Part shown: positions 1-11,500 of the stretch, piece by piece
Layout of the letters: each line of letters opens with the position of its first letter
Numbering within the stretch: position 1 is the stretch's first letter
Assembly (NCBI RefSeq): GCF_042453785.1
Contig: NC_091665.1
Location: 21,605,501-21,669,500, forward strand
DNA: 64,000 bases
Direction: 5' to 3'
Source: Malus domestica
Taxonomy: Eukaryota > Streptophyta > Magnoliopsida > Rosales > Rosaceae
Translations under genes and position numbers: made by a program
Notes under the pieces: model-generated
Told to the model about the DNA's origin: nothing
The model's input: the letters and a program-made list of their open reading frames with translations, nothing else
The model's database searches: none

Positions 1-874
1 ACTTTTACAAAGTTTGGTTGACTCGGAAAAGAAGGGATTCCCAGCAAAAGAACAGTCTTATCTCGTGTGCTTTTGTATCAACTAATGGAGAAAAGATTTG
101 TCTATCCTGGTTGTATGCAACAGCTGAGTCTTTTCTCTCGTGTAAGTGGAGATAACACAGATTCAAATCATTCAATCATCACATACAATAGACCGATACA
201 TCTCAGATTTTATTTGATGTTAGGGCTAGATTAGCCGTTATATTGTCATACAATGTTATTAATTTACTTAAAATATAACACGTGTACGTATACTTTATCT
301 AAATTCATATATTAATCATACACAGATTAATGTTATACATGTAACAATATTATCGTCACAGACAAGAATTATTCCGCCAAATGATATCTATTACTATGAA
401 ATTCACTTGGTAAAACTTTTTTTTTTCTTTGTTTTTTTCTGGCTGGATAATATCAGTCATGATAAGATGGTCAGCACAATGTCCTTGTAGCATTCCACTA
501 TTGTAGTATGCACGCTTGTCACTCCTCTATACAACCTCATCATGTTTGATCTTGTCTTTATGTCATCGGATCAAGATACAATTAAAATACAAAATTGTGC
601 TTAATCATTCGTGCTACAAGCTAGCAATCTCATGATCTAGATCGATTACTTGTCGACAATATGATATATGTCTCCAAATTATTAGGATTAAGGTGCACTC
701 CTTATTATATATATGTCCAGTACATATTGTTAAAGTTTTTGTTTAATTAAGTAACAACTTTATTGTCTCCATCTCTAAATGTATTTTTTTATATAATTAA
801 CAATATGTTTATATTAAGAGTGTGAATGAATAAATTAATATTGAACTCGCTATTTACAAAATTTGAAATAAAAA
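1..874. other. AT-rich intergenic DNA
   Basis: No open frame, tRNA or clear repeat is recognisable. The stretch is AT-rich, with homopolymer runs such as the T run near 418-433. Confidence 0.5.
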
Positions 875-920
875 CTTTCACTTACAAGTAAAGATAAATA
901 TCACTAGATTGGAATACTAA
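875..920 (-). repeat. SINE head fragment
   Basis: About 45 bases match the 5' (tRNA-like) end of the SINE family seen complete at 1123, 2828 and 4052: the stretch with 'acttacaagt', 'agat', 'actaga' and 'aatactaa' appears in the same order. The poly-A end and the B box are absent, so this is a truncated copy. Confidence 0.4.
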
Positions 921-1122
921 AGGAATCCAAATGTATAAAGTTACATGTAACATTTATAGATCAAACCTCCATCTCTGGTAAAGGTAATTTGGTAACATCT
1001 TAATTTGTGATGACTCGAGTCAATGTAGTTCAAATAGTTTCATTATTAGTTTTAACCCTGAATATGTAATTAATTATTAGTTAAGATTTACTCATATAGG
1101 AGAATTGTAAAGACTTTTACAC

Positions 1123-1296
1123 TTTTTTTTTTTTGAACAAACGATATTATTTACATTAAAAGAGAGATGGTGGGCTTAGCCTCTCACAATGACCTAGCAA
1201 TAATATGATTAAAATTCGTCTTAGGCAAGAATCGAACCTAAGACCTCTCACTTACAAAAGAAGAAGAATACCACTTGACCGTGACACTAAGTGGTG
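1123..1296 (-). mobile_element. tRNA-derived SINE (Au-like)
   Basis: Read on the minus strand, this element has a pol III B box like that of tRNA genes (GGTTCGATTC, plus-strand 1229-1238), an A-box-like stretch near the CACTTAGTG end (about 1280-1296), and a 3' poly-A tail (plus-strand T run 1123-1134). The same sequence recurs at 2828 and 4052, which shows it is dispersed. The Au SINE assignment comes from general resemblance to that plant family; the SINE nature is well supported, the family name less so. Confidence 0.65.
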
Positions 1297-1736
1297 ACTA
1301 TATACTGTTTGGATAAGGGAAATAAACATGGAATTTTGACAAAAATTAGAATTTATAAATTGACATGCGCCAATTCCCTTGTTTGGATTTATAAACATAG
1401 AAATTTAGAATTTCCATGTGGAAAAAAAACTTGCGTTTGAGACCTCTAATTCTTAAGTTTAAATTTCATGTAAATATGTGTCATTTACAATTTGAGAGTT
1501 TAAAAATAATAAATTTTGTATTCAAATTCAATTGTTCTTTTAAGTTAACCAAACAAAAAAAATTGGGAAAGAAATGAACCGAAAATTGAAGAACTACTCC
1601 ACAACTCTATATATCATTTATACACCGGCTAGTACACAGAAAAATTCCTAAAATAGATTGGTAAATTAAGTATAGAAATATCAACTAAATCAATTAAGAA
1701 TACATGATGCATAATTGCATATGAAGAAAAATTAAT
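1297..1736. other. 3' flank of the PSK gene
   Basis: AT-rich sequence with no recognisable gene. It probably includes the 3' untranslated region and polyadenylation site of the minus-strand phytosulfokine gene, but no boundary can be fixed by eye. Confidence 0.4.
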
Positions 1737-2096
1737 TTATGGATTGTGCTTCTGTGTATAGATGTAATCAATGTGAGCCGCAAGAGTTCTTCTCATCAGG
1801 CACTCATCTTCTCCAACTCCATCACAACTTTCCTCCACCATGGCTTTTTCTACCTCAACATCCTTCAACTACATTAATAAAACACAAATTAGCAAATTTT
1901 ACCACAAGGTTAGCTAGTTTATAATCTGATTTTGGAAGAAATAACTTATAATTAGTGAAATAATTACCTCAGGTTGAACTTTCACTGCACTGACATCAGA
2001 AGAAGAAGAAGAAAGCAACGGCCGCGCCGTCATGCCGGATAATGCAAGGAAGAGGAGGAGGGCAACCACACAGAGGCTGGTGAGCTTGGACGACAT
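1737..2096 (-). CDS. PSK: phytosulfokine precursor (two exons)
   Basis: Exons are 2096-1968 and 1868-1737, joined in phase 0 across a 99 bp GT-AG intron, giving 86 residues. Residues 1-24 form a signal peptide (MSSKLTSLC, then a Val/Leu-rich core). The C-terminal part has the hallmarks of the family: a Cys about ten residues before an E-C-L motif, then an arginine pair, then HIDYIYTQ. YIYTQ is the phytosulfokine pentapeptide, which in known members is tyrosine-sulfated, released by proteolysis and sensed at the cell surface by leucine-rich-repeat receptor kinases to promote growth and modulate immunity. The acidic residue just before the pentapeptide (Asp) fits the usual processing context. 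Length is typical of the family (about 75-110 residues). The hormone exon is only 132 bp, so single-frame scanning misses it. No stop or frameshift is seen. Confidence 0.93.
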
Positions 2097-2166
2097 GTTT
2101 GATTAAAACGATGAGATGTGAGCTAGCTAGCTGTATTAGATTGTAAGCAGAGACTGTATGGAGGAC

Positions 2167-2176
2167 TATATATAGA
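2167..2176 (-). promoter_or_regulatory. TATA box of the PSK gene
   Basis: CTATATATAG lies 71-80 bases upstream of the PSK start codon on the minus strand, a normal spacing for a plant TATA box plus a short leader. The placement is inferred. Confidence 0.6.
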
Positions 2177-2333
2177 AGTTGAAGAACAGGAGAAGGGCAT
2201 ATGTGGAATTTTGAAAATGAATCGGATGACTCGTTTCTGCCTACTACTAGCCGTTGACCATTTCTAGAAGGCTAGCTAGCCGCAATTGTATTTAAGTAAT
2301 GTTAGGACAATGCTTCCGCAACGGCATTTCGAA

Positions 2334-2782
2334 GGACTTGGATTCTCTGCCCTCTCATTTCGGTGTCCTCTTCGTGCTCTTCTGTTTGTGTGGTCACGGT
2401 TAAGCCACGTCAATATTTTATATTACTATTTTTTTTTTGTCTTATTATTTTTATAAAAAACAATATAAAATGTTAGCATGGATTAACCGTGACCACACAA
2501 AACAGGAGGGCACGGGGAGGGTACCGAAATGGGAGGGCAGAGAATCTAAGTCCCCCTCCCCGTGTCCTTCTGTTTTGTGTGGTCACGGTTAATCCATGCT
2601 AACATTTTATATTGTTTTTTATAAAAATAATAAGACAAAAAAAAATAGTAATATAAAATATTGACGTGGCTTAACCGTGACCACACAAACAGGAGGGCAC
2701 GAGGAGGGCACCGAATTGGGAGGGCAGAGAATCCAAGTCCACGGGGAGGGTACCGAAATGGGAGGGCAGAGAATCCAAGTCC
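2334..2782. mobile_element. palindromic Mutator-like MITE
   Basis: The element starts GGACTTGGATTCTCTGCC and ends with the inverse, GGCAGAGAATCCAAGTCC. The flanks are CATTTCGAA (2325-2333) and CATTTGGAA (2783-2791), a 9 bp target duplication with one mismatch, as expected of Mutator-like elements. Inside, 2334-2550 and about 2551-2738 are near-perfect inverted copies of one another, both carrying a 'gtggtcacggtta' motif, and 2739-2782 repeats the end once more. No transposase is encoded; the short open frames within are by-products of the repeat. Confidence 0.7.
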
Positions 2783-2827
2783 CATTTGGAATGGGGATGT
2801 CATAATGCCATTTGACTTGGCAGATTT

Positions 2828-2990
2828 CTTTAAAAAAAACAATATTATTTACACTCAGGGGTAGTAGGAGAGTGGGTTAAGCTTCATAATGAACTAAAAA
2901 TAATGTGGTTCAAATTCGTTTTGTGATAATCGAACCTAAGGCCTCTCTTATAAGTGAAGATTATTACTAGATTGTAGTACTAAATGACAT
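2828..2990 (-). mobile_element. tRNA-derived SINE, diverged copy
   Basis: Same family as 1123-1296. The B box is degraded (plus-strand taatcgaacc at 2927-2936) but the order of motifs is conserved from the 'acaatattatttacac' tail side to the 'agtactaaatgaca' head side. Confidence 0.55.
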
Positions 2991-4051
2991 AAAAAAAATA
3001 TTTTGCTCATTTGATATTTTAACTAAATCACCCTTTTTTTATACTAGAGAGAGTATGACGAAGGAAATCTACTATTTCGGATACACGAATAAATATTCTT
3101 AACCATTTTAACCACAAATTCCTTCAAACTGTATAAAACTTAACATTTAACGATAAAGTATCCATTTGCACAACCAAAAACCTCCTAAACCAAAGATATT
3201 GTTTACGTATCACCTTTGCCACATTGTAAATTTTTTTTTTGTCAATAGCCACATTGTAAATTTAAGTGTTCTACACATATGTCATTAACTCGTTACAAGT
3301 TGAACATATTTTTTGAGTCACATTAATATTATATAATCGTAATTGATTGTCGATGATTATTTTGTTTTGAGTTAAAAAAGTTTTGAGTTTAAATTTCATG
3401 TGCGACAATTATTTAATAAACATTGAAGTGCAATCTCGTATTTGATTCGATCACTGTCGGCGATGAGATCTATCAATTTGCTACGAATTGTTTATTCAGT
3501 CTTTCTTTCATCCCCATCTCTAAAATCCAAACCATGCAAATGCTAATCAAATAATTAACACTTTTTATTGGAGTCAAAACAATTAATTAGTTAATTATAA
3601 TTAACACCTGCATGTGAAGTTGTGAACACAGGATTATTCTCCGCGGGTGTATTTTTTGGTCACGGACCGACAGATTTAACATGCACGTTCGTTGACAAAG
3701 TTGAAGGCATGTAAGCAAATAGTGTAAGCATGCACGTATGTTCCAAGAACCATGCATATAAAATCTTGGTTTTATCTAAAATTAGAGTAATTTAATGATA
3801 TTAAAAATCGGATTAGTCCAAAACTGCACATGTGTATACGAATATTCTGTCCCCTCCAATGTCACCTGAAAACTTCACGGGTGATGAATATTTAGTTGAA
3901 TAAATCACCAATAGGTATTGCAGGATGTAATCAAGAATGTTCTATTTAATTAACTATTAAAAAACACACACAAAGTGGGAAAGAGAAAAACTATTGAAAA
4001 ATGTTTGGATTCTTACAAGGTGATATGAACACATTACAATTAGAAAAATTG
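2991..4051. other. intergenic DNA without recognisable gene
   Basis: AT-rich, with no supported coding frame, RNA gene or terminal repeat. Confidence 0.45.
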
Positions 4052-4243
4052 TTTTTTTTTTTTATTTTTTTTTAACAAACGATATTATGTACATTACATT
4101 AAGGGGGTGGGAGAGTTGACTAAGCCTCACAATGGATTAGCAATAATGTGATTCAAGTTCGCATTTAATAAGAATCGAACCTAAAATATCTCATTAATTA
4201 CAAGTGAAGATGAATACTACTAGATCATAATACTAAGTGGCAG
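4052..4243 (-). mobile_element. tRNA-derived SINE with target duplication
   Basis: A full-length copy of the SINE family, with the B box on the minus strand at 4181-4172 and the poly-A tail as the plus-strand T-rich run 4052-4073. The left flank AGAAAAATTG and right flank AGAAAAAATTG form a target-site duplication differing by one A, which supports retrotransposition rather than an internal duplication. Confidence 0.7.
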
Positions 4244-5537
4244 AAAAAATTGTTTGGGTTCTTACTCCATTTTAATGAAGTTTTTGGTTTTTACCGCTCA
4301 TTCTGAACATTATTAGTTTCAATGCTCAGCAACCTCATTTTGGAGTTTAGAGTTATCGTATGCTTGTCACGTAACAAGAAAGATATAAATAACTTGTCAA
4401 CAGGCATAAGCAGATGATAATAAGCTATGTGGGATTTTTCTGATTAATCTTCTTATATGCTAAAACGTAGACCATTCTTTTGGAATTAATTATTAATTGT
4501 TGGGTGTTGGTAGGGTTGGGTGGCTTAAAAGTATAAAGAGAATAGGTAAGAATGTAGGCATGACAATTGGGAATGAAAAGAAACTTCTTTTCGTCACCCC
4601 TTACAAAGCTTGCATATGTCAAAGTTAGATATAAGCAATATTCTACACTAAATTAATCTTAACTACGAAAAAAAAGCAATTTAAATTTGGATGCTAAAAG
4701 AATAGTACACTGTTTTAGCTAACTTGACTTAATCCAGGTATGCAGTACAAAAAGGCCAAGAAAGGTACAATCTTCCAAACAAAAGAAAATTTCATTTGAA
4801 TAATCTTTAGATAATTCGAATTTCATTATAATCTTCCAAATGACAGAAATTGAATAAAAAACATTGAACGAAATCCTACCAATTTCTATTAAGTTAGAAA
4901 AACAGAGTACGACATGTTTCAAATATCATTTCTTCCATTTGTATTATTTGCAATCTACATGATTTCCGCATCACTATGACTAGAAAGCTAATATGCTCCC
5001 CAACTTCGATGAAGGCAACGGTTCATCAAGTTAGCCGCAACAAACTTGTTTTTCAGCGACTCGCAACAAGCTTTTCATTGAAGTAGGTCGCTCCAACAGA
5101 CGAAAAGAAGTCCCACACCAACTTCAAATGCTAAAAGCCACAGAAGTGGCGGTTCTCCGTAGAAAAACCAAATGGACGTGATTCTTCTCAAACCCGGCCA
5201 CCCCCGAGAAACAAAAGACTACCGGAAAAAGAAGCAACCTCTGTATTGTGTAAACAATGAAACCCTTGGAAGGGCACACAAAAGAAACAAATATGTTCAA
5301 GCTCAAGAAGACAAGGAAGAGACCGGAAAAATAGTTTAACAGAAGCCTGTTAATGGTTAAAACGAGATGGAAGTAGTGCAGCATGATGCGGCTAATTCTT
5401 AGTAAAAGAAAAAGGAAATAGCTCTTTTCGAACTAAATATATAGCGCTAGAAGTTCTAAGATTGTAAGGAAAACATATATTTCACAATATTAAGAAAAGT
5501 TTAAACATGGGTATAAGCAAGTTGGAGGATGAAACAA
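4244..5537. other. intergenic DNA and PRP40 3' untranslated region
   Basis: The last few hundred bases before 5538 should contain the 3' UTR of the minus-strand PRP40 gene. The polyadenylation site cannot be placed by eye. The short open frames in this stretch show no family resemblance. Confidence 0.45.
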
Positions 5538-8500
5538 CTACCGACTTTCCCCAACATTGCCAAATTCCCCATCTTCTAGATCCTCACGATCACCACTTCT
5601 ACGAGAACCATTCCGGTGATCTCTTTTATGTCTTCTATGTCTGCTTTCGGAATCTGATTCAGGACCAGGTTCCTGCTGTGACATAACGATTGGAAATGCG
5701 CTAAACTTTACATCAATGTTTAGATAATAAATCAAATGAAGAGTCACAATTATTTCTCAACATACCCGTCTTGATTTCTTGTGGTCACTGCTAGATCTGT
5801 GAGATTTTCTAGACCGATCATTCTCATTTCCATTCCCATGATCTTCATCACTATGATGCCGCTTCCTATGTCTCCTATTATCGTCATGTCCTGACCTCTT
5901 TTTCTCTTTGGACTCATGAATATCCATTGCATCAGCTATTTCATTGTCTGCTCCATCTTTCTTGTTGTGTTCCCCGTTTTCTCGTTCATATTCCACCTCT
6001 TTTTCCCTTCTTGGCTTCGCCCTTCTTTTGTCTCTTTCTTCTCTCTCCTTTTCCTTCCTTGCCTAGAGGGTGTAAAATAAAAGGAATTCAAATTCAAGGT
6101 TTCATTCCACATCGAATAGTGAATAAAAGCTTAAACATCAAACAGATACGGATTTACAAATAATGTGATCCAGCTAATTAGTACCTTTTCCTCCTTTCTT
6201 TTTCTCTCCTCTTTTGCTTGTTCTTTCAGTTGCATTACATGCTTTTCAAATATCTCCTTGCAGAAGTTCTCGTCGCCAATGCCACTACACATGCATCTAA
6301 CATAATCAGGGAAGAGGATAGTATTTGTTGAAGACTAACAAACCTAAAACAAACGTATCCAGTGATAAGAAATATGCCGAACTTAACTTTCCCGTTATAA
6401 TTTAATTTCAGTTTCTTCAAAATTTTGTTTATTTTCCAAATTTTCTTCTTTACGGCCCTAAACATCAGGCCAGACAATAGAGATCTCTCAGATATTAAAC
6501 TTTAGGCCCAAAAGTGATTGTTAAAGCAGATACATTATGAGTCAGAAAATTGTGCCTCAAATTAACCATAGTTGGTCACCACATAAAATCAAGGGTGAAC
6601 TGCCAATTTAGTCCCTGAATTAGCACCTCTGTGAAAATTAGGTCCCTAAACTATTTTTTCAGAAAAATCAGTCCTTGAATTAAAAAAATCTGCCAATTAC
6701 ATCCCTAATATTATATTCGAAGCTATTATATTTAATTTTCCGTCAATTTCAGTCACATCACTTGCATGTGATACACATTAGAGGGTAGATTGCTAGTTTT
6801 TCAAAAAGTAATAGTGTATGGAGTTAACTTTGGAGGGTAAATTGGTAGTTTTTCATAAGAAATAGTGTAAGTTAACTTTGGAGGGTAGATTAGACGTTAG
6901 ATCCGCAACCTATATGAAATGTTAAAGGCTTATAGGGGAAAAAATGACGATATTACACTCTAAAGTGTGTTGATTGACTTAAGTTGACGAAAAATTGGAT
7001 AAAATAGCTTTGAATATAATAGTAGGGATGAAATAACAATATTTAATGAATTTAGGGACTTATTTTCCCGAAAAAAATAATTCAGGGACCTAATTTTCAC
7101 TGAGGTGATAATTCAAGGACTAAATCTACACTTCACCTAAAATTAACATACCAAAAACACTATTATAGCACAAAACATGGTTGGAAGGTGATTCAAGTTG
7201 TTACGTGTAATAAACTATACCTGTACTCTTGACTAATTTCAAGAAGTGGTTTGTAGTCCTCCCACTTAGAAGATGGAGTTATCTCCTGCAGCAAATAATG
7301 AATCAGAAAGATGACAAGATTTCAAACCAAAAACTAGAAGATAATATTGAAATATATTCTACTGGTGCCAATTGCCAAACCATTAGGAAAATAACAAAAT
7401 CATAAATACCAGAAATTGGAACACAGCATGCCACACCTTGATAGAAGATAAAAGATGAGAGAAGTCCTCTGCAAGACGTTTAAGCTTTTTAGCTTCTTTC
7501 TCCTCCTTTTCCCTCACTCGTTCCAGTAACTCATTGAAAACTAGCTGCAAGGCAGTTGAAAATCACATAAGATCATTGCAGCACATTTACCAAAACAAAG
7601 CACTTATTGTAGGATGAAAGGAAAAAAATAAAAACAATGGATCATTAAAAATTAAATTGTCAACAGAGAAGAGACTTTTCTTGCACGGAAACTTCGCCAC
7701 TCTGGTTGACACTTCAAACATCAATATGAAAGAATATAGTTGCACATAGTGATGTTTTGCTATGTGTTATATTCCTTGAAACTTCTTGAATGCTTATAAG
7801 TTATATCTACCTCATCCTAAAGCAGTGAAAAGTTCATCTAAAATTCATCCGTGACAACTTGACTGGCAAAGACTGAAAATTTGGAACAATGGCATTGATT
7901 TAGTTTAAGAATGCATATGGTAGCTTCATCACGACTAAGGAATTATATCTGAGGTTGAGTAAATGTAGCAACCTTCTTTGCAATATGTTCTTGGATGCTT
8001 TTTTGAAAAATTGGTACATTGGTTACTGAAGTGTAGGCACGATTTTAAAAATTAACAAGCAAATACATTGTTATCTATAACTGAGATGTTGACCAGTGTT
8101 TGTCCATGGTGGTTTCCACAAATCATTAACTTTAGTTATTTAGATGATTCTTAAGAGCAATGACCCACACGATGAAAGTTAATATCCGTAAGAGAAATTC
8201 TAAGGTCCGGTGACCAAACTTCATGCCCATCCAACCACCCAACCAATGTATTTTGGTTCCCAAAAACCCCGTGTGGTCCTACATCTGTGTGTGCTACCGT
8301 ATCTAGTAGCTGAAGGAAGAATCTCTCCCATTGACTTCTCAAGTTTAAATATCATAATATTTGTTTGAAGTCTAAATGTACCTTTAAGTTGGCATCTGAT
8401 ATCGGTGGAGAGCCAATATCATTTGATAAAACAGTTTTGAAGTCTTCAAACTTCCAAGTTGATGCAAGCACGACCTAAAAGCAACCACACATTAGATATC

Positions 8501-11500
8501 TAATGACAGTAGAAAATATAAACAAGATAAATCTGACCAATCAAACCTTTCCCAATTTCACGGCATCTTTTATTCGAGTTTTGTCCTCCTGATACTGTAA
8601 AAGAAATAGGCAAGATTTCTAGTTTGTAAGCAACTAAGAACTTAACTAAAGATTCAAGAAAAAACAGTAAGATGCCTTACTCATGCGTTTAAAAAAGAAT
8701 GCTTAACTACAACTTTTTTAATATTGTTACAGGAAAAGAAAGAAGAATTTTTTGCTGAAATGTAATTACAGAATCAAACTAAAGGGACCCAAACATGGAA
8801 ACTTGAACCAAATAGATTCATAGGGAAAGGTGACAAATTGTCATTGGAGGACAGATTTATAGATCCTGTTTCATTTTAAGAAATATAAAAAAGCCAAGGT
8901 ATAGTTTAATTACTTGTTTCGTTAGTTCCTCAACAACATCATCGAACAAATCTTTTGGAGTAGCACCGGAGGCGTTTGATGCAACTGCCAGATATGCAGG
9001 TAGGTCTTTAACCTAAAGAGGACAGAAGAAAAGGGGAAAAAAGGAAGTTCAAAACATGAGATAACAACATGATAGCAGCTAAATTAAGTGTAGCTGGAAA
9101 AAAATTATGTTTTCATCACAATTTTGAATTTTTTCAAAGGAAATAACGTTACAGATACAGGGAAAAAGGTATACTAACCTTCATGCAGTAATCACGCCAC
9201 TGAGTTTTGAATGTAAGAGTGCCTTCCGTGAGATGTTCTTCCATTAATTTGCGGAACTCATCACGGTTTTTACGTTCTGCCTTTCTCAATTCTTCCTGTT
9301 CTCCAAGAAAACCCAGATAAAAAAAAATTGTCCATTTGAACATAAACATATAGACCAATGTCAGCACAGTCAAACAATAAAGAACCTTCTGTATCCTCTT
9401 CTGCTCCTCCTCTTCCTTTTGTAGATCCAGCAAATATTCCTGTGAACGACATTTTACAATAATCTTCAACATCCAGTTGGAAGTATAACTAGATAAATGA
9501 GAAGCATTACCTGGAAAATTTCCAAACGATCAATTTTTTCAAGACGTGAACATCTTTCATCAGCCTCTAAACGATCTTGAACTTTTCTCCACTGGATGTT
9601 TGCCTAAATGAGAAGGTGATGCCAAGATCCATAAGTTTTAATGGCAAAAGAACCCCATGAATACAAAAGAACCATGCTAAAAGAGAACCTTGATGAAATC
9701 ACAAGATTCCAAGAATCTCCTGTATTCCAATACATTGCGCTTACGTTCCTCCTGTGCTTTTGCTCGTTCCTGTTCCAAATTCAGTTTAACAGCAATAAGA
9801 GCATATTTACTTAGAATCTATGATCATCAAAGCACCAAATGATAATGGGCATCAAATGTCAATTTAAAGTACTTCCACACTAAGTTAATAGATACTATCA
9901 CAATGAGGACGAATGGAAAAAATGGCAAGGTTAAATTTGTCACACCTAATTTATGAGGTCAGTCATATCTAAAGCTCTGTTTGTCGGCTAAGAATAGCCA
10001 TTCAAAAATCAAGCTTTAAAATGAGCAAATCTCAATATATCCATGCCTTTATCTGTACATAAATACATGCATAAAAATATACACATTGGAAAGTGGAAAC
10101 ACACACAAATGCACACTAAGTCTTAAGGAGGTCAACTCCGGTACAATAGTTAGACAAGCAAGGATTCCTCAGCAGCATCCCAGCCTTAAGTTGCTCAATG
10201 CCAATGTACGTTTTGCAACTAAGGGGTGTAAACATCCACAACATGCATATAAATGTTACATATACAGGAGAAAAACTAAGGTGGCAGATAATTACTTTCT
10301 TTTGGAGTTCCTCAATATAGTCTTCAAACATCTCCCTGCGATCTCTATCCCGTTCAACAGCTTTGAAACGTTCATCATTTTCGAATATGCTCTCTACTTT
10401 TCTGTATGATAATTTAACCATCAGTCTTATACATACATATAGGTATCAAACTGTCTATTAACCACACATTGGAAACAGAAGAATATTGATACAAGGAAAG
10501 ACAGACCCCCATCTTGCAGATGATGTTAACTCTGAGCATTCCTGCAAGGAATTCAAGCCATGAATAAAAAAATGAGACAAAGCATATAATTTCTATGTAG
10601 AGAAGAAGAATTTGAGGGGAGCAGATAACAACGTACTTCCAGCATTGTTTTGAATTCATCCCGTGCCTTTTTCTGTTTGATACGCCTCTCCTCAGCCTCC
10701 TGCTTTTTCCTTTGTACCAAGAACTGAAGCATAATAACAACATTAGTGATTATTTACAGGTATATAGATATACAGTGAATCGTTAGCAGCACCAATTATA
10801 TACCCTAACAGTGATTGAAACAATACACATCTACAACTTAATAAGAATACCAGACAGGACGGTCAGGATTTAATGGTAACCTCAGTGCAAAAAAAACAAA
10901 TCCATGGATCCAGTACTTGAGAGTTGACCACTACATACCAAAGTCTAGAAGATTGACACAATACCACATCCCCTTCCCAGGAACTCACTTTCATGAAACC
11001 ACTACTAGGTATATTTATTAATTTCTTTGATACGAGTGCACACAACAATGTGAAGATTTACCTCATTAAAAGCTTGCTTCCGCTCTCCAAGCGTTTTGAG
11101 AGCACCATATCTCTTGTCATTAATTATCACTCTCATGGCCTGCTAAATTTCAGGATTATATCATGAACTTTTAACATATATTAGCTAAAAACTGAGAGCA
11201 TATATGGCAATAATTGAATTACCCGATCCCAAGTCCAATCAGAACCAATATTTGTAGACTCAAGGAGCGCTTTAAATGCATTTTTGGCCTCCTGAAAAAG
11301 AAAGCAGAAGGTAAATAATAAGGGTATTGCCATGAAAGTAACAATGACAGAGACTGAAATGCATCCAAATTTGAGAAAGCAACAATGAAAGAGAACACAG
11401 TGTCTCAAAATTTGAAATTTATTTGTACCAGTTTATTTTCATATGGTATGGGTTCCCGATCAACTGATTTTTCTTCTGCGGCAATATCATTAATCTTCTT

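Noticed and set aside
2546..2864. Two overlapping open frames of 67-98 codons
   Set aside because: They are opposite readings of the palindromic MITE and contain repeated ends only.
10086..10743. Several 100-codon frames around 10.1-10.7 kb
   Set aside because: They combine PRP40 exons with read-through into introns; the splice sites define the true exons.
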